Assembly: GCA_903944725.1 (NCBI GenBank)
Contig: CAJASX010000037.1
Span: 1 to 53,755 of the forward strand
From: an uncultured beta proteobacterium
Lineage (GTDB): Bacteria > Pseudomonadota > Gammaproteobacteria > Burkholderiales > Burkholderiaceae
Direction: 5' to 3'
Length of the DNA: 53,755 bases
Positions 18,962-30,429 of the stretch are shown one piece after another. A model generated the notes under the pieces. That model did no database searches. It worked only from the letters and a program-made list of their open reading frames with translations, and was not told the DNA's origin. A program made the translations under genes and the position numbers. Numbering within the stretch: the stretch's first letter is position 1; every line of letters begins with the position of its first letter.

Positions 18962-20428
18962 CTAAGTTAATTTTTTTCTTAACAAATCGTTCACTTGTTG
19001 CGGATTAGCCGTGCCTTTTGAGGCCTTCATAATTTGCCCAACCAAGGCATTAAAAGCCTTTTCTTTACCAGCCTGAAAATCTTCAAGTAATTTGGCATTG
19101 TCTGTCATGACTTGATCTATTAATAGTGCTAACTCGCCAGTGTCGTTAATTTGTCGCCAACCCCGCTGATCAATAATGGCATCAATCGTGCTACGACCCT
19201 TACCAGCGATAGCCTCATCCCATAAAATGGTAAATATTTCTTTAGCAATTTTGTTTGAAATAGTGCCGTCGGCTATTCGCTCTAATAATGGTGCCAAGTC
19301 TTTTGCCACGAGCGGTGCTTCACTAGGCATAAGATTGGCACGATTTAGTGCCGAAGCCAATTCACCAGTAACTAAATTAGCGGCGGCTTTAGCCATTGGC
19401 TGACCCACTAATTTTACTAATGCAGTAAATAGTTGCGCGGTGGCACGATCTTGCGATAGTAATTGAGCATCATACGCCCCAAGGCTATATTCACTTTGCC
19501 ATTGTTTGCGTACTGCGTCTGGCAAAATTGGCATGCTGGCACGCACTTGTTCAACCCAAGCAGAATTGATCTGTAAAGGCAATAAATCGGGATCAGGAAA
19601 ATAGCGGTAATCATTGGCGTCTTCTTTACTGCGCATGCTACGAGTTTCTTTTTTATCAGGATCATACAAGCGCGTTTCCTGAGTTACTTCTCGGCCGTCT
19701 TCGATCAATTCAATTTGTCGGCGAATTTCATAGTTCATCGCTTCTTCCATAAACCGGAAAGAATTCAAATTTTTAATTTCGCAACGCGTACCTAATTTGG
19801 AAGCGCCCTTTGGTCTTACTGAGACATTGGCGTCACACCGAAAAGAGCCCTCTTGCATGTTGCCATCGCACACATCGAGCCATACAACCAAACTATGTAA
19901 CGCCTTAGCATAAGTAACCGCCTCTGCTGCGCTGCGCATTACTGGCTCGGTAACAATTTCAAGTAAGGGCGTGCCTGCTCGGTTTAAATCAATGCCACTT
20001 GAGGGTTCACCATGAGGCCCAATAAAATCTTCATGTACCGATTTTCCTGCGTCTTCCTCTAAGTGAGCGCGCGTTAGCTGAATTAACTTGGCCTCACCAT
20101 TAAAAATTATTTCTACCTGACCACCTACAACTACTGGAATTTCATACTGGCTAATTTGATAGCCCTTGGGTAAATCGGGATAAAAATAATTTTTGCGCGC
20201 AAAAATACTGACGGGCGTTATGTTGGCGCCAATTGCCAAACCAAATCGAATTGCATGTTCAACTGCTTGTCGATTTAATACGGGTAGCACTCCAGGCAAT
20301 GCCAAGTCGACTGCACACGCTTGGGTATTTGCAGGTGCCCCAAAATGGGTACTAGCGCCGCTAAAAATTTTTGATTGCGTTTTTAATTGCGTATGAGTTT
20401 CTAACCCAATAACTACTTCCCATTCCAT
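18962..20428 (-). CDS. gatB: Asp-tRNA(Asn)/Glu-tRNA(Gln) amidotransferase subunit B
   Basis: GatB binds the misacylated tRNA and provides the kinase/transamidase site of GatCAB. The 488-residue protein starts [16 protein letters not shown] and has [33 protein letters not shown], the cradle domain and a C-terminal YqeY-like tail domain ([18 protein letters not shown]). Start and stop overlap gatA as TAATG. Its presence implies an indirect route to Gln-tRNA or Asn-tRNA. Confidence 0.97.
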   Translation of the reverse strand: MEWEVVIGLETHTQLKTQSKIFSGASTHFGAPANTQACAVDLALPGVLPVLNRQAVEHAIRFGLAIGANITPVSIFARKNYFYPDLPKGYQISQYEIPVVVGGQVEIIFNGEAKLIQLTRAHLEEDAGKSVHEDFIGPHGEPSSGIDLNRAGTPLLEIVTEPVMRSAAEAVTYAKALHSLVVWLDVCDGNMQEGSFRCDANVSVRPKGASKLGTRCEIKNLNSFRFMEEAMNYEIRRQIELIEDGREVTQETRLYDPDKKETRSMRSKEDANDYRYFPDPDLLPLQINSAWVEQVRASMPILPDAVRKQWQSEYSLGAYDAQLLSQDRATAQLFTALVKLVGQPMAKAAANLVTGELASALNRANLMPSEAPLVAKDLAPLLERIADGTISNKIAKEIFTILWDEAIAGKGRSTIDAIIDQRGWRQINDTGELALLIDQVMTDNAKLLEDFQAGKEKAFNALVGQIMKASKGTANPQQVNDLLRKKLT

Positions 20429-21948
20429 TACGCCTCCTCGCTAGGCTGACGCAGATGCCAATCGGTGGCCTGCTGATATTGATGCGCAATTTGCAAGAGG
20501 CGCGCTTCGGAAAAATAATTGCCAATAAGCTGCATTCCAATAGGCATATTATTTTGATTAAAACCACAAGGCACGCTCATGGCTGGTAAACCAGCTAAAT
20601 TAGTTGATAAGGTATAAATATCAGCCAAATACATTTGCATTGGATCTGCGGTTTTCTCCCCCAAACGCCATGCAACATCAGGGGTGACCGGGCCTAAAAT
20701 AACATCACACTGATTAAACGCGGCTTGAAAATCGGCGGCAATAATCCGTCGAATTTTTTGCGCTTGAAGGTAATAGGCATCATAATAGCCATGCGATAAA
20801 ACGTAGCTACCAATCAAAATGCGGCGTTTCACTTCTGTGCCAAAACCTTCGCTTCGTGATTTTTTATACATCTCTTGAAGATCACTATATTTAGCGGTGC
20901 GATGACCAAAGCGCACGCCATCAAAACGGCTTAGATTACTTGAGGCTTCGGCCGGGGCAAGGACGTAATACACGGGAATAGATAATTTTGTTTTGGGTAA
21001 AGTAACTGAACAAAGCGTTGCACCTAACTGCGCTAATAGCTGTGCGCCGGCTTCAACTGCCTTTGCTACCTCTGGCGCTAAACCCTCGGCAAAAAACTCG
21101 GCGGGCAAACCAACTCGCAGTCCGCTTAAAGGTTTAGCTGGGTTGCTCATTTGCGGCTCACTCCAAGCTTGACTTAAATAGCGGGCAAAATTTTCGCCCG
21201 AGTCGGCTAATGAAGTTGAATCGCGGGGATCATGAAATGACATTGCGCTTAATAACCAAGCGCAATCTTCTGCGCTCTTACCAATTGGACCTGCTTGGTC
21301 TAAAGAAGAAGCATAAGCAATCATGCCGTAACGTGATACCCTTCCGTAGCTTGGCTTAATCCCTGTCAGGCCACAAAGAGCTGCTGGCTGACGAATTGAA
21401 CCCCCAGTATCAGTGCCCGTAGCAATCGGTGTTAGCCCCGCGGCAACTGCAGCTGCCGAGCCGCCTGATGAGCCCCCCGCTATGCATGCTGAATTCCATG
21501 GATTGAGTACGGCGCCAAAAGCGGAGTTTTCATTCGACGAGCCCATCGCAAACTCATCCATATTGGTTTTACCTAAACAGACCATCCCTGCGGCAGTGGG
21601 ATTTTGCTCATCGGGTATGCCTAAGCCTGCAACTACAGCAGCATTGAAAGGGCTTTGATAATTGCTCAGCATTTTAGAGCCGGCTGTTGAATGCCAGCCT
21701 TGAGTTACGAAGACATCTTTGTGCGCCACTGGTATACCTGTTAAGGGTCCAGCCAATCCATTTGCCCTAATGTCATCTGCCACATCAGCCTGCGCCATGC
21801 TAAGGGCAGGATTAACATCTAAAAAAGCATTCCAACGGGAGCCCTTGGCAATACGCTCTAAAAAATAGCTAGTTAATTCGCGACTAGACACCTGCTTTGC
21901 CGCTAAAGCCTTAGAGAGCAGGGCTATGGTGCTCATATGCCAACTCAT
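20428..21948 (-). CDS. gatA: Asp-tRNA(Asn)/Glu-tRNA(Gln) amidotransferase subunit A
   Basis: Amidase subunit that releases ammonia from glutamine for GatCAB. The 506-residue protein has the Ser-cisSer-Lys triad of the amidase signature family: Lys77 in VAHKDVF, cis-Ser160 in [11 protein letters not shown] and nucleophile Ser184 in [10 protein letters not shown]; their spacing matches known GatA. The ATG at 21948 overlaps the gatC stop as ATGA; an ATG four codons later is also possible. Part of the gatC-gatA-gatB run. Confidence 0.97.
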   Translation of the reverse strand: MSWHMSTIALLSKALAAKQVSSRELTSYFLERIAKGSRWNAFLDVNPALSMAQADVADDIRANGLAGPLTGIPVAHKDVFVTQGWHSTAGSKMLSNYQSPFNAAVVAGLGIPDEQNPTAAGMVCLGKTNMDEFAMGSSNENSAFGAVLNPWNSACIAGGSSGGSAAAVAAGLTPIATGTDTGGSIRQPAALCGLTGIKPSYGRVSRYGMIAYASSLDQAGPIGKSAEDCAWLLSAMSFHDPRDSTSLADSGENFARYLSQAWSEPQMSNPAKPLSGLRVGLPAEFFAEGLAPEVAKAVEAGAQLLAQLGATLCSVTLPKTKLSIPVYYVLAPAEASSNLSRFDGVRFGHRTAKYSDLQEMYKKSRSEGFGTEVKRRILIGSYVLSHGYYDAYYLQAQKIRRIIAADFQAAFNQCDVILGPVTPDVAWRLGEKTADPMQMYLADIYTLSTNLAGLPAMSVPCGFNQNNMPIGMQLIGNYFSEARLLQIAHQYQQATDWHLRQPSEEA

Positions 21949-22238
21949 TCGAGCACCCGCGGAACCAGAAAATAGCCATCTTCTTGAGCTGGAGCTGAAC
22001 GCATATTTGCAGTGCGTTGATCGGCTTCACTAACCTGATCTATTCTGAGCGGCTGTGCCAAATCACGTAAAAAAAGAATTGGGTGAGCCAAAGGCTCACA
22101 GCCACTGGTATCTACTGCTTGCATTTCTGCCACTAAAGCAAAAATAGCCTGTAACTGGGGCAAAATTGCCTTTGCTTCAGATTCGCTCAGTTCGAGCCTA
22201 GAAAGGTGCGCAATGCGCTGGACTTCATCGAGTTTCAT
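21945..22238 (-). CDS. gatC: Asp-tRNA(Asn)/Glu-tRNA(Gln) amidotransferase subunit C
   Basis: Small scaffolding subunit of GatCAB. The 97-residue protein has the expected pattern [17 protein letters not shown], a central helix, [21 protein letters not shown] at the C-terminus (the last part is FLVPRVLE), and normal family length. It is the first gene of the long minus-strand run and is divergent from mreB, with about 60 bases between the two starts to hold both promoters. Confidence 0.95.
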   Translation of the reverse strand: MKLDEVQRIAHLSRLELSESEAKAILPQLQAIFALVAEMQAVDTSGCEPLAHPILFLRDLAQPLRIDQVSEADQRTANMRSAPAQEDGYFLVPRVLE

Positions 22239-22275
22239 GGGGCGCTAGGGTATCATTCTTCTTTATCTTCATTAA

Positions 22276-23343
<1,068 letters not shown>

Positions 23344-23367
23344 GTAAGCGCTTATTCGGTAAGAGCC

Positions 23368-24315
23368 TTGCAACATAGCGCTCCGCCACTCTTTAAGCAG
23401 GGCATTCCAGCCCTGGTCAAGCTGATTGCTTGTTTAGTTATTAGCATGACATTAATGTATGTGGATTTTCGCTTTCATACCCTTGATCCAATGCGCAATC
23501 AAATCAACTGGCTCTTACGACCGCTTGAATATGTCACGCTTACGCCCAGACTAATTTATGACTGGACTAGTAATTACTTCACTACCCGCAGCGAACTTGA
23601 ACGCGAAAATCAAGGTATGAAACTGCGGCAGTCTGAACTTTCACTGCTAGCAACCCAAGGCGAATTACTCTTGGCAGAAAATCAAAATCTACGTCAACTA
23701 CTTGAACTACAAAAACAGTTAACCTATAAAACCTTAGCAGTAGAAATTTTGTTTAACCCACCAAATCCAATTTCACAACGCATTGTAATTAACCGCGGCA
23801 GTAATGATGGCCTTAAAGCTGGCAACCCAATTGCGAACGATGCAGGTATTTTGGGGCAAGTAGTTCGACTTTATGAAAACTCGGCCGAAGTATCGCTTTT
23901 AGAGGATCGTGATTTTGCTATACCTGTGCAAGTGGCACGCAACGGTTTACGCGCGGCTGTTTTTGGTACTGGCCGAAGTAATCCGCTAGAGCTTCGATAT
24001 TTGCCGGTTGCAAGCGATTTAGAAGTGGGCGATATTCTCTTGACCTCAGGTATTGATGGCACCTATCCTCCTGGATTTGCCGTAGCAATGATTACCCGCA
24101 TCGAGCGCAATCTCGAAAAAAATTCTTCGAATGTATTTTGTGTGCCAATTGCCCCAGTGAATCGACATCGACATGCGCTGGCTTTACTTTACGAAGCAAC
24201 TGTTAATGCAAAGCCAGCACCGTTAAATTCCTCAGGGAACCCCACTGGGCAGGCGGTAGATAACTCTGGGTTTAGTCCAGGTCGACGCCAAACCCGTACC
24301 AAAGGCCTGCAATGA
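23368..24315 (+). CDS. mreC: Rod shape-determining protein MreC (TTG start)
   Basis: Periplasmic elongasome scaffold anchored by one N-terminal membrane helix. The 315-residue protein has a short cytoplasmic tail (QHSAPPLFKQGIPALVKL), a transmembrane segment around residues 20-40, a coiled coil (ERENQGMKLRQSEL and beyond) and the MreC beta domains with INRGSNDGLKAGNP and LTSGIDGTYPPGFAVA. No ATG or GTG exists between the upstream in-frame stop and the conserved PPLFKQG segment, so TTG is the start, preceded by AAGAG. The C-terminal 30 residues are low-complexity. Confidence 0.92.
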   Translation: MQHSAPPLFKQGIPALVKLIACLVISMTLMYVDFRFHTLDPMRNQINWLLRPLEYVTLTPRLIYDWTSNYFTTRSELERENQGMKLRQSELSLLATQGELLLAENQNLRQLLELQKQLTYKTLAVEILFNPPNPISQRIVINRGSNDGLKAGNPIANDAGILGQVVRLYENSAEVSLLEDRDFAIPVQVARNGLRAAVFGTGRSNPLELRYLPVASDLEVGDILLTSGIDGTYPPGFAVAMITRIERNLEKNSSNVFCVPIAPVNRHRHALALLYEATVNAKPAPLNSSGNPTGQAVDNSGFSPGRRQTRTKGLQ

Positions 24316-24839
24316 TCGACTTTCAAAGCGGCTATATTTTGCGCCCCGTAAATCGTTTGTTTATCTATTTCAGTTTATTTTGCGCACTCTTACTTAATCT
24401 ATTGCCCCTTGGCAACAGTGCCTGGGTTCCTGATTTTTTAGTGATCGCACTCATTTTTTGGAATATTCACCAGCATCGTCTCATCGGGGTTATTGTCGCA
24501 TTCGCACTAGGCCTGTTAATGGATGTGCATAATTCTGATTTACTGGGTATTCATGCTTTTAGCTATTCGTTAGCAGCCTATTTAGCTGTTACTTGGCATA
24601 GACGCATCATGGCGCTGCCAGTAATATCCCAATCCCTGCATATTGCTCCTTTATTTCTATTAGTGGCACTTTTTCCACCGCTAACCCATTGGTTTTTGAG
24701 TACTACTATTTACTGGTGGGCAATTGGTGGTGGTGTTTTACAAGCTGTAATTGAAGCGCTGTTCTGGCCGCTAGCTACTCGCGTACTATTAGCACCGCAA
24801 CGTCGCCCCCTGCATATTGACCATACTCGACCGCTCTAA
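24312..24839 (+). CDS. mreD: Rod shape-determining protein MreD
   Basis: Integral membrane partner of MreC. The 175-residue protein has about five or six hydrophobic segments, a start that leads into RPVNRLFIYFSLFCALLLNL (20 residues) and the characteristic WVPDFLVIALIFW and FALGLLMDV. Its ATG overlaps the mreC stop as ATGA. Length fits the family. Confidence 0.93.
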   Translation: MIDFQSGYILRPVNRLFIYFSLFCALLLNLLPLGNSAWVPDFLVIALIFWNIHQHRLIGVIVAFALGLLMDVHNSDLLGIHAFSYSLAAYLAVTWHRRIMALPVISQSLHIAPLFLLVALFPPLTHWFLSTTIYWWAIGGGVLQAVIEALFWPLATRVLLAPQRRPLHIDHTRPL

Positions 24840-24847
24840 AGCTTCAC

Positions 24848-26758
24848 ATGGCTGCACTTAAAAAACCCGATTTAGATTCGTTTCAACAACGCATCTATGT
24901 TGCTACGCTTTTTGTTTCTTTTTGTTTTTTAATTTTATTATCACGGCTTGTCTGGTTGCAGTTGCTTAGTCATAATAAATATTCAACTTTAGCCGAAAGT
25001 AATCGCATTGCCATTGTGCCTGCGCCGGCTAATCGTGGCTTGCTCATTGACCGCAATGGCATCGTTATTGGACGCAACTATTCTGCACTCACCTTAGAAA
25101 TTAATGTTAGCGAAACCCGTGGCAATATTGATGATGTCATTGATGGTCTCGCTAAAATTGTCTTAATTACTCCACGCGACCGCAAAAATTTCAAGCGCTC
25201 TTTAGAAGATGCCCGCAATATGGGCACCATTCCCTTACGCTCAATGTTGACTGATGCTGAAACTGCGCGCTTTATGGCTAATCGCTACCAATTTCCTGGT
25301 GTTGAAATTCGAGCACGAAGTTTTCGCGAATACCCATACAACGAACTTGGGTCACACTTAATTGGCTATATCGGTCGCGTCTCGCAACGCGATAAAGAGC
25401 GGATGCAAACTGAAATTGAAGTTGCTCGTCCCGATGTTGATCCCTACGCTTTGCAAGCCGCCTTTCTTTCTGGCATTCAATATGTTGGCAAAATTGGTAT
25501 TGAACAAAGTTATGAACCCGTCTTGCGAGGCATGCCTGGTTTTGATCAAGTAGAAATTACTGCTGGTGGTAAGCCCGTGCGTACCTTGGCTAGCTTTCCT
25601 TCTACCCCGGGTAAAAATGTCGTTCTTTCAATTGATATCAAATTACAGTATTTAGTAGAAGAACTGTACGGTAACTATCGGGGTGCCTTTGTCGCCATTG
25701 ATCCAGCTACTGGCGATATTTTGGCATTTGTTTCAAAGCCGAATTTTAATCCTAATGATTTTGTTGAGGGTATTGATTCAGTCACCTGGAAAGAACTCAA
25801 TGAATCAAAACAAAAGCCCCTGTATAACAGGCCGTTAAAGGGTATTTATCCACCAGGCTCAACCTATAAACCTTTTATGGCCTTAGCCGCACTTGAAACA
25901 AATAAGCGTAAACCAACCGATACGATTTCTGATCCGGGATTTTTTAATTTTGGTAATCATACTTTTAGGGATGATAAAAAGGGAGGGCATGGCACAGTTG
26001 ATATGCAAAAATCGATCGTTGAGTCTTGTGATACCTACTATTACACTCTAGCGCGCGATATGGGCGTTAATATGATTCATGATTTTATGAAGCCCTTAGG
26101 TCTCGGACAAATTACTGGCATCGACCTAGCAGGAGAAAGTCGTGGCATCTTGCCTTCAACCGAATGGAAAAAAACTAACTTTAAAAAACCTGAGCAGCAA
26201 AAATGGTTTGAGGGCGAAACGATTTCTTTGGGTATTGGTCAGGGCTATAACACCTTTACAATTTTGCAATTGGCCCATGCCCTAGCAAATATTACTAATA
26301 ATGGGGTAGTCATGAAACCGCATTTAGTTAAAGCCATTGAAGATCCATTTACGCGGCAAAGAGAATTAACTACGCCGAAAGAAAGCTATCGCCTGCAATT
26401 TAAGCCTGAAAATATTGAGGTGATCAAAAAAGCCATGATTGAAGTAAACCGCTCGGGCACTTCAGCGGCGGTCTTTAAAGATGCTACCTATCAAGCTGGT
26501 GGTAAAACTGGCACTGCGCAGGTTTTTAGTCTCAACTCACAAGAGTACAGCCATGCTGCAACCTCTGAATTTTTACGTGACCATGCTCTTTTCATTGCCT
26601 TTGCTCCAGCCGAAAAACCGACCATTGTAATTGCCATGGTGGTTGAAAATGCTGGTTTTGGCGCACAGCATGCTGCTCCTATTGCTCGTAAAGCGCTTGA
26701 TTTTTATCTAGAAGGCAAGTGGCCAAAGGGGGTTCCTGAATGGAAAAGGGCGCCTTAA
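24848..26758 (+). CDS. mrdA: Penicillin-binding protein 2 (elongasome transpeptidase)
   Basis: Class B PBP that crosslinks peptidoglycan during cell elongation. The 636-residue protein has a single N-terminal membrane anchor (about residues 18-40), the PBP dimer domain and the transpeptidase domain with Ser338-x-x-Lys341 (GSTYKPF), S-C-D at 393-395 and Lys553-Thr-Gly in GGKTGTAQ. All catalytic motifs are intact. It overlaps rodA by 19 bases, consistent with the PBP2-RodA complex being made together. Confidence 0.97.
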   Translation: MAALKKPDLDSFQQRIYVATLFVSFCFLILLSRLVWLQLLSHNKYSTLAESNRIAIVPAPANRGLLIDRNGIVIGRNYSALTLEINVSETRGNIDDVIDGLAKIVLITPRDRKNFKRSLEDARNMGTIPLRSMLTDAETARFMANRYQFPGVEIRARSFREYPYNELGSHLIGYIGRVSQRDKERMQTEIEVARPDVDPYALQAAFLSGIQYVGKIGIEQSYEPVLRGMPGFDQVEITAGGKPVRTLASFPSTPGKNVVLSIDIKLQYLVEELYGNYRGAFVAIDPATGDILAFVSKPNFNPNDFVEGIDSVTWKELNESKQKPLYNRPLKGIYPPGSTYKPFMALAALETNKRKPTDTISDPGFFNFGNHTFRDDKKGGHGTVDMQKSIVESCDTYYYTLARDMGVNMIHDFMKPLGLGQITGIDLAGESRGILPSTEWKKTNFKKPEQQKWFEGETISLGIGQGYNTFTILQLAHALANITNNGVVMKPHLVKAIEDPFTRQRELTTPKESYRLQFKPENIEVIKKAMIEVNRSGTSAAVFKDATYQAGGKTGTAQVFSLNSQEYSHAATSEFLRDHALFIAFAPAEKPTIVIAMVVENAGFGAQHAAPIARKALDFYLEGKWPKGVPEWKRAP

Positions 26759-27882
26759 AAAAATGGTTTGGAAAATTCTTTTTCGGCTTTGACCGTCAGC
26801 TTGGGCTGATATTTTTAGCCTTAGCGGCTATTGGCTTCATTACTTTTTTATCGGCCGGCCAAAATACCACCGTACGCATTGAAGATGAAATTCGAAATTT
26901 TGTTTTAGCTTTTATTTTGATGTGGCTAGTTTCACGCATTCCCCCGAAATGGCTGGAAGTAGCTGCTGTATGGGTGTATACCGTTGGATTAGCGCTGTTA
27001 ATTGCTGTAGCGGTATTTGGCCTGATTAAAAAGGGGGCGCGCCGTTGGCTTAATCTTGGCTTTGTCATTCAACCTTCTGAAATTATGAAAATTGCCATGC
27101 CTCTTATGCTGGCATGGTACTTTCAAAAACGTGAAGGGGCTCTTAAAGTTTGGGATTATGCGGTTGCTGGGCTTTTATTAGCCTTACCCGTTTTTTTAAT
27201 CGCCCGTCAACCCGATCTAGGCACTGCTTTATTGGTATTTGCAGCTGGTTTATATGTGATCATTCTGGCTGGGCTGCCATGGCGATGGATTATTCCTGTG
27301 GGTGTGATTGGTGTAATCGGCATCGTCCTGTTGATTATTTTTGGTAGCTCCATTTGCATTCCCGAGATGAGCTGGCCCTTGGTTAAGGAGTATCAAAAGA
27401 ATCGGGTTTGCACCCTATTAGACCCTTCTAGTGACCCCCTTGGGAAAGGTTTTCATACAATTCAAGCGATTATTGCGATCGGTTCGGGCGGTCTTTTTGG
27501 CAAAGGCTGGAATATGGGTACACAAGCCCACCTTGAATTTATTCCTGAAAAACATACCGATTTTGTTTTTGCGGTTTACTCCGAAGAATTTGGCTTGATT
27601 GGAAATATTGTTTTATTGGGTTTATTTTTTGCATTAATTAAACGTGGCTTATTTATTTCAGCCAGTGCGCCAACTTTATTTACTCGTCTGCTTGGGGCGT
27701 CAATTACATTAATTTTCTTTACTTATGCATTTGTCAACATTGGCATGGTAAGCGGTTTATTACCAGTCGTTGGCGTACCTTTGCCTTTTATTAGTTATGG
27801 CGGCACGGCGCTAGTGACACTTGGGTTTGGTGCTGGAATTTTAATGAGCATTCACCGGCATCGCCGATTAGTACAAACTTAA
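26740..27882 (+). CDS. rodA: Peptidoglycan glycosyltransferase RodA (SEDS family)
   Basis: Polytopic SEDS polymerase working with PBP2. The 380-residue protein has about ten membrane segments, the SEDS patterns ARRWLNLGFVIQPSE, RQPDLGTALL, GSGGLFGKGWNMG and FIPEKHTDFVFAVYSEEFG with the C-terminal GVPLPFISYGGTALV. The start MEKGALKKWFGKF lies inside the end of mrdA. It is the last gene of the rod-shape operon and runs into the terminator at 27937. Confidence 0.97.
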   Translation: MEKGALKKWFGKFFFGFDRQLGLIFLALAAIGFITFLSAGQNTTVRIEDEIRNFVLAFILMWLVSRIPPKWLEVAAVWVYTVGLALLIAVAVFGLIKKGARRWLNLGFVIQPSEIMKIAMPLMLAWYFQKREGALKVWDYAVAGLLLALPVFLIARQPDLGTALLVFAAGLYVIILAGLPWRWIIPVGVIGVIGIVLLIIFGSSICIPEMSWPLVKEYQKNRVCTLLDPSSDPLGKGFHTIQAIIAIGSGGLFGKGWNMGTQAHLEFIPEKHTDFVFAVYSEEFGLIGNIVLLGLFFALIKRGLFISASAPTLFTRLLGASITLIFFTYAFVNIGMVSGLLPVVGVPLPFISYGGTALVTLGFGAGILMSIHRHRRLVQT

Positions 27883-27936
27883 CTCCTCTATAAGCCATAT
27901 AAAATATACCCGTTAGCCATATTAAAAATAAATAAA

Positions 27937-27958
27937 AAAGCCCGGTTCACCGGGCTTT
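27937..27958. terminator. Bidirectional intrinsic terminator between rodA and the HU gene
   Basis: AAAGCCCGG and CCGGGCTTT form a perfect nine-pair stem around a TTCA loop, flanked by A-rich and T-rich tracts on both sides. It can stop rodA transcription (+) and HU transcription (-), which converge here. Confidence 0.92.
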
Positions 27959-27974
27959 GTTGATTGCAGGCAAA

Positions 27975-28259
27975 TTACTTCTTGCGCTTATTCACTGAAT
28001 CTTTAAATGCTTTGCCAGCAGAAAACTTTACTGTCTTGGCAGCAGCAATTTTTAAAGGCTCGCCGGTTTTTGGATTACGGCCCATACGTGCGGCACGCTT
28101 ACCAGATGAGAAAGTACCAAAACCAATTAACTGTACCGAGTCACCCTTGGTAACAGCTTTAATAATATTTTCAATCGATGAGTTTAATGCGAATTCAGCT
28201 TTCGCTTTTGAAATTTCGGCATCGTCAGCAATTGCTGCGATTAGTTCTGCTTTGTTCAA
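27975..28259 (-). CDS. HU-family DNA-binding protein (TTG start)
   Basis: Nucleoid-associated protein that bends DNA. The 94-residue form starts [19 protein letters not shown] after the initiator and has the beta-arm tip [12 protein letters not shown] and family-typical [18 protein letters not shown]. The start is TTG, supported by a perfect AAGGAG six bases upstream and by family length; a longer frame adds ten non-homologous residues. The C-terminus KRKK is slightly extended. It is convergent with rodA across a shared terminator. Confidence 0.95.
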   Translation of the reverse strand: MNKAELIAAIADDAEISKAKAEFALNSSIENIIKAVTKGDSVQLIGFGTFSSGKRAARMGRNPKTGEPLKIAAAKTVKFSAGKAFKDSVNKRKK

Positions 28260-28373
28260 GTGAGGCTCCTTGTGAATTAGGTTGCGCACAACGCGCTAAT
28301 GAGATTTTAACCACAATTTATTACAAAAATAAAGTGAATTTGTAAAAATTCTATATAGAATCAAACCTGAGAG

Positions 28374-28736
28374 TTAATCCAATATGATCAACTCGATTAC
28401 AAAATATTCAGTTTCCCCAAAACAACTGGATGGTAAACCAATGTGCTGGTCGTACTTTAAGGCTACTTTTTTGCCTAAATTTGCATTAATTTTTTGTGCT
28501 ACTGCATCATTCCTTACTGTAAAAAGGAATTTTTCAGACATCGTTCCTGGCATTGAAACCATCGCCAATTCACCTTCCCAAGTTTTGCAAATAAAACCGC
28601 GATTAGAGAATTTTTGGACATATCCTGCCCGCTCGCCACTAGAATAGCTCCAGTTTAGTGCAGCCCAGGTATAGGCCGTTAACAAACCCGCAATGACTAA
28701 TAGGGGTAAAAGTAGGTATTTAAAGAACTTGTACAT
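28374..28736 (-). CDS. Small membrane-anchored protein of unknown function
   Basis: Not assigned. The 120-residue protein has a basic start and one hydrophobic segment (about residues 5-27, FKYLLLPLLVIAGLLTAYTW) followed by a soluble domain with two Cys (in GFICKTW and SSCFGET). The pattern SSGERAGYVQKFSNRGFICKTWEGEL is that of a conserved hypothetical family which I recall being mislabelled as a 6-phosphogluconate dehydrogenase; it has no dehydrogenase fold. It is divergent from carbonic anhydrase with 51 bases between starts. Confidence 0.75.
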   Translation of the reverse strand: MYKFFKYLLLPLLVIAGLLTAYTWAALNWSYSSGERAGYVQKFSNRGFICKTWEGELAMVSMPGTMSEKFLFTVRNDAVAQKINANLGKKVALKYDQHIGLPSSCFGETEYFVIELIILD

Positions 28737-28787
28737 ACGTTTCTTTCATTTCGCTTAGTAATTTAAAAGTACTTTAAACTTTACTCT

Positions 28788-29456
28788 ATGTCAGCCGAAA
28801 ATTCAGATAAAACCCTTGAGCAGCTTTTTAAAAATAATCGCCAATGGGCTGAAAAGCGCATTAAACAGGATCCCGATTTTTTTAAGCGCCTAGTCAACCA
28901 ACAAGCCCCTAAATACCTCTGGATTGGCTGCTCTGATAGTCGAGTGCCTGCCAATGAAATTGTTGATCTATTGCCTGGCGAATTATTTGTGCATCGAAAT
29001 GTGGCAAACGTTGTGGTCCATACCGACCTAAACTGCCTCTCTGTTTTGCAATTTGCTATTGATTTGCTCAAAGTTGAGCATGTTTTAGTAGTTGGTCATT
29101 ATGGCTGCGCTGGTGTTCATGCAGCCTTAAGTGGGCGCCGTATTGGCCTCGCTGATAATTGGTTGCGCCATGTAAAAGATGTGGGCCAAATGCATGAACG
29201 CTATCTGGGCGATGCCCTACCAACCGCACAAAAACAAGATCGCTTATGTGAGTTAAATGTAATCGAGCAAGTGGTGAATGTATGCGAAACCACTATCGTG
29301 CAAGATGCTTGGTCGAGAGGGCAAAACTTAACTATTCATGGCTGGGCTTATCGCTTAGAAAATGGTCTTATCAATGACTTAGGCATGACAGTAGGCGCCC
29401 CTGACGAGTTAACAATTGCCCATACCCAAAGCCTTGGGCGCTATCAAGCTGAATAA
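28788..29456 (+). CDS. can: Beta-carbonic anhydrase
   Basis: Zinc enzyme that interconverts CO2 and bicarbonate in the cytosol. The 222-residue protein has the ligands and dyad in order: Cys48, Asp50 and Arg52 in GCSDSRVP, then His104 and Cys107 in GHYGCAGV. The family segment GELFVHRNVANVV is present, and no signal peptide is seen. A second, exported beta-CA-like protein is encoded at 51614-52195. Downstream, 63 bases on, is an LpxL-like gene. Confidence 0.96.
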   Translation: MSAENSDKTLEQLFKNNRQWAEKRIKQDPDFFKRLVNQQAPKYLWIGCSDSRVPANEIVDLLPGELFVHRNVANVVVHTDLNCLSVLQFAIDLLKVEHVLVVGHYGCAGVHAALSGRRIGLADNWLRHVKDVGQMHERYLGDALPTAQKQDRLCELNVIEQVVNVCETTIVQDAWSRGQNLTIHGWAYRLENGLINDLGMTVGAPDELTIAHTQSLGRYQAE

Positions 29457-29519
29457 TAATCGCCCGCACATATCGGCAAATGCCCCAAGCTGTCAGATTT
29501 TATTTTTAATGGCACTATT

Positions 29520-30413
29520 TTGAACTGGCTTAAGTCTGTATTAAATCATCTGCTTGTCGGGCTTCTCAATGCTTTAACGTATTTGCCCTATCCAGCCCTA
29601 GTTCATCTTGGTTATGGCTTGGGCTGGCTAGCCGCTCACATCCCTAGCGAACGCAATCAGGTTGTTAAGAAAAACTTACAGCTTTGTTTTCCAGAGCTGC
29701 ACAATGAGGAAATTAGCTCCTTAGCAGCCACACATTGGCGTTTACTAGGCCGCAGCTTAGTTGAGCGTAGTATTATTTGGCGCGGTTCAGCAGCTCAACT
29801 AAATCAGATGATTGAAGTTCGTACTGCAGTTGATCTATCTGATCGTAAGCCGCGTATTTTAGTTAACCCTCACTTTGTTGGAATTGAAGGCAGTATTATT
29901 ATTAGCGCACTAGCCAATGAACGCAATTGGCCGCGCACTTCTGGCTTTTTTCAACGCATGAAAACCCCCTTCTTTAATCAAAAAATTATTTCTTGGCGTA
30001 ATCGTTTTGGGGGCAATTCGATTGAACGGCAGGGCAACATGATTCAGCTGATTCGTGAAATTCGTGATGGTAATTTTGTAATCATTGCCCCTGATATTGA
30101 TTTAGGCATTAAAGACTCGGCTTTCGTGCCCTTTTTTGGTATCTTAACCAATACCATTACTGCAGTTTCTCGTTTAGCTCAAGTATCTAACGCCGAAGTG
30201 TGCATTATGAGCACCACCTTAAAAGCCGATGGATCTGGCTACCTTTGTGAAATTCGTGAGCCCTTGGCAGACTTTCCGAGTACAGACGTTATTGCCGATA
30301 CTGCCTTTTTAAACCGCCAAATTGAAGCCCTTGTTCGTCAGCGCCCAGCAGAATACTATTGGGTACATAAGCGTTTCAAAAATAGGCCAAGTGGTGAAAG
30401 TAGCTTTTATTAG
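29520..30413 (+). CDS. LpxL-type lipid A acyltransferase, third paralogue (TTG start)
   Basis: The 297-residue protein is closely similar to the product at 7617-8522 throughout: membrane anchor, catalytic H-x4-E in NPHFVGIEG, TPFFNQKI, APDIDLGIKDSAFVPFFG and YYWVHKRFKNRP. It has no ATG at the family start, but a TTG gives MNWLKSVLN, matching MHWLQTPLH of the paralogue, so TTG is taken. No clear Shine-Dalgarno is visible. It may use another acyl chain or acceptor than the first pair; this is inference. Confidence 0.88.
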   Translation: MNWLKSVLNHLLVGLLNALTYLPYPALVHLGYGLGWLAAHIPSERNQVVKKNLQLCFPELHNEEISSLAATHWRLLGRSLVERSIIWRGSAAQLNQMIEVRTAVDLSDRKPRILVNPHFVGIEGSIIISALANERNWPRTSGFFQRMKTPFFNQKIISWRNRFGGNSIERQGNMIQLIREIRDGNFVIIAPDIDLGIKDSAFVPFFGILTNTITAVSRLAQVSNAEVCIMSTTLKADGSGYLCEIREPLADFPSTDVIADTAFLNRQIEALVRQRPAEYYWVHKRFKNRPSGESSFY

Positions 30414-30429
30414 GCTTTATTATGAAGGG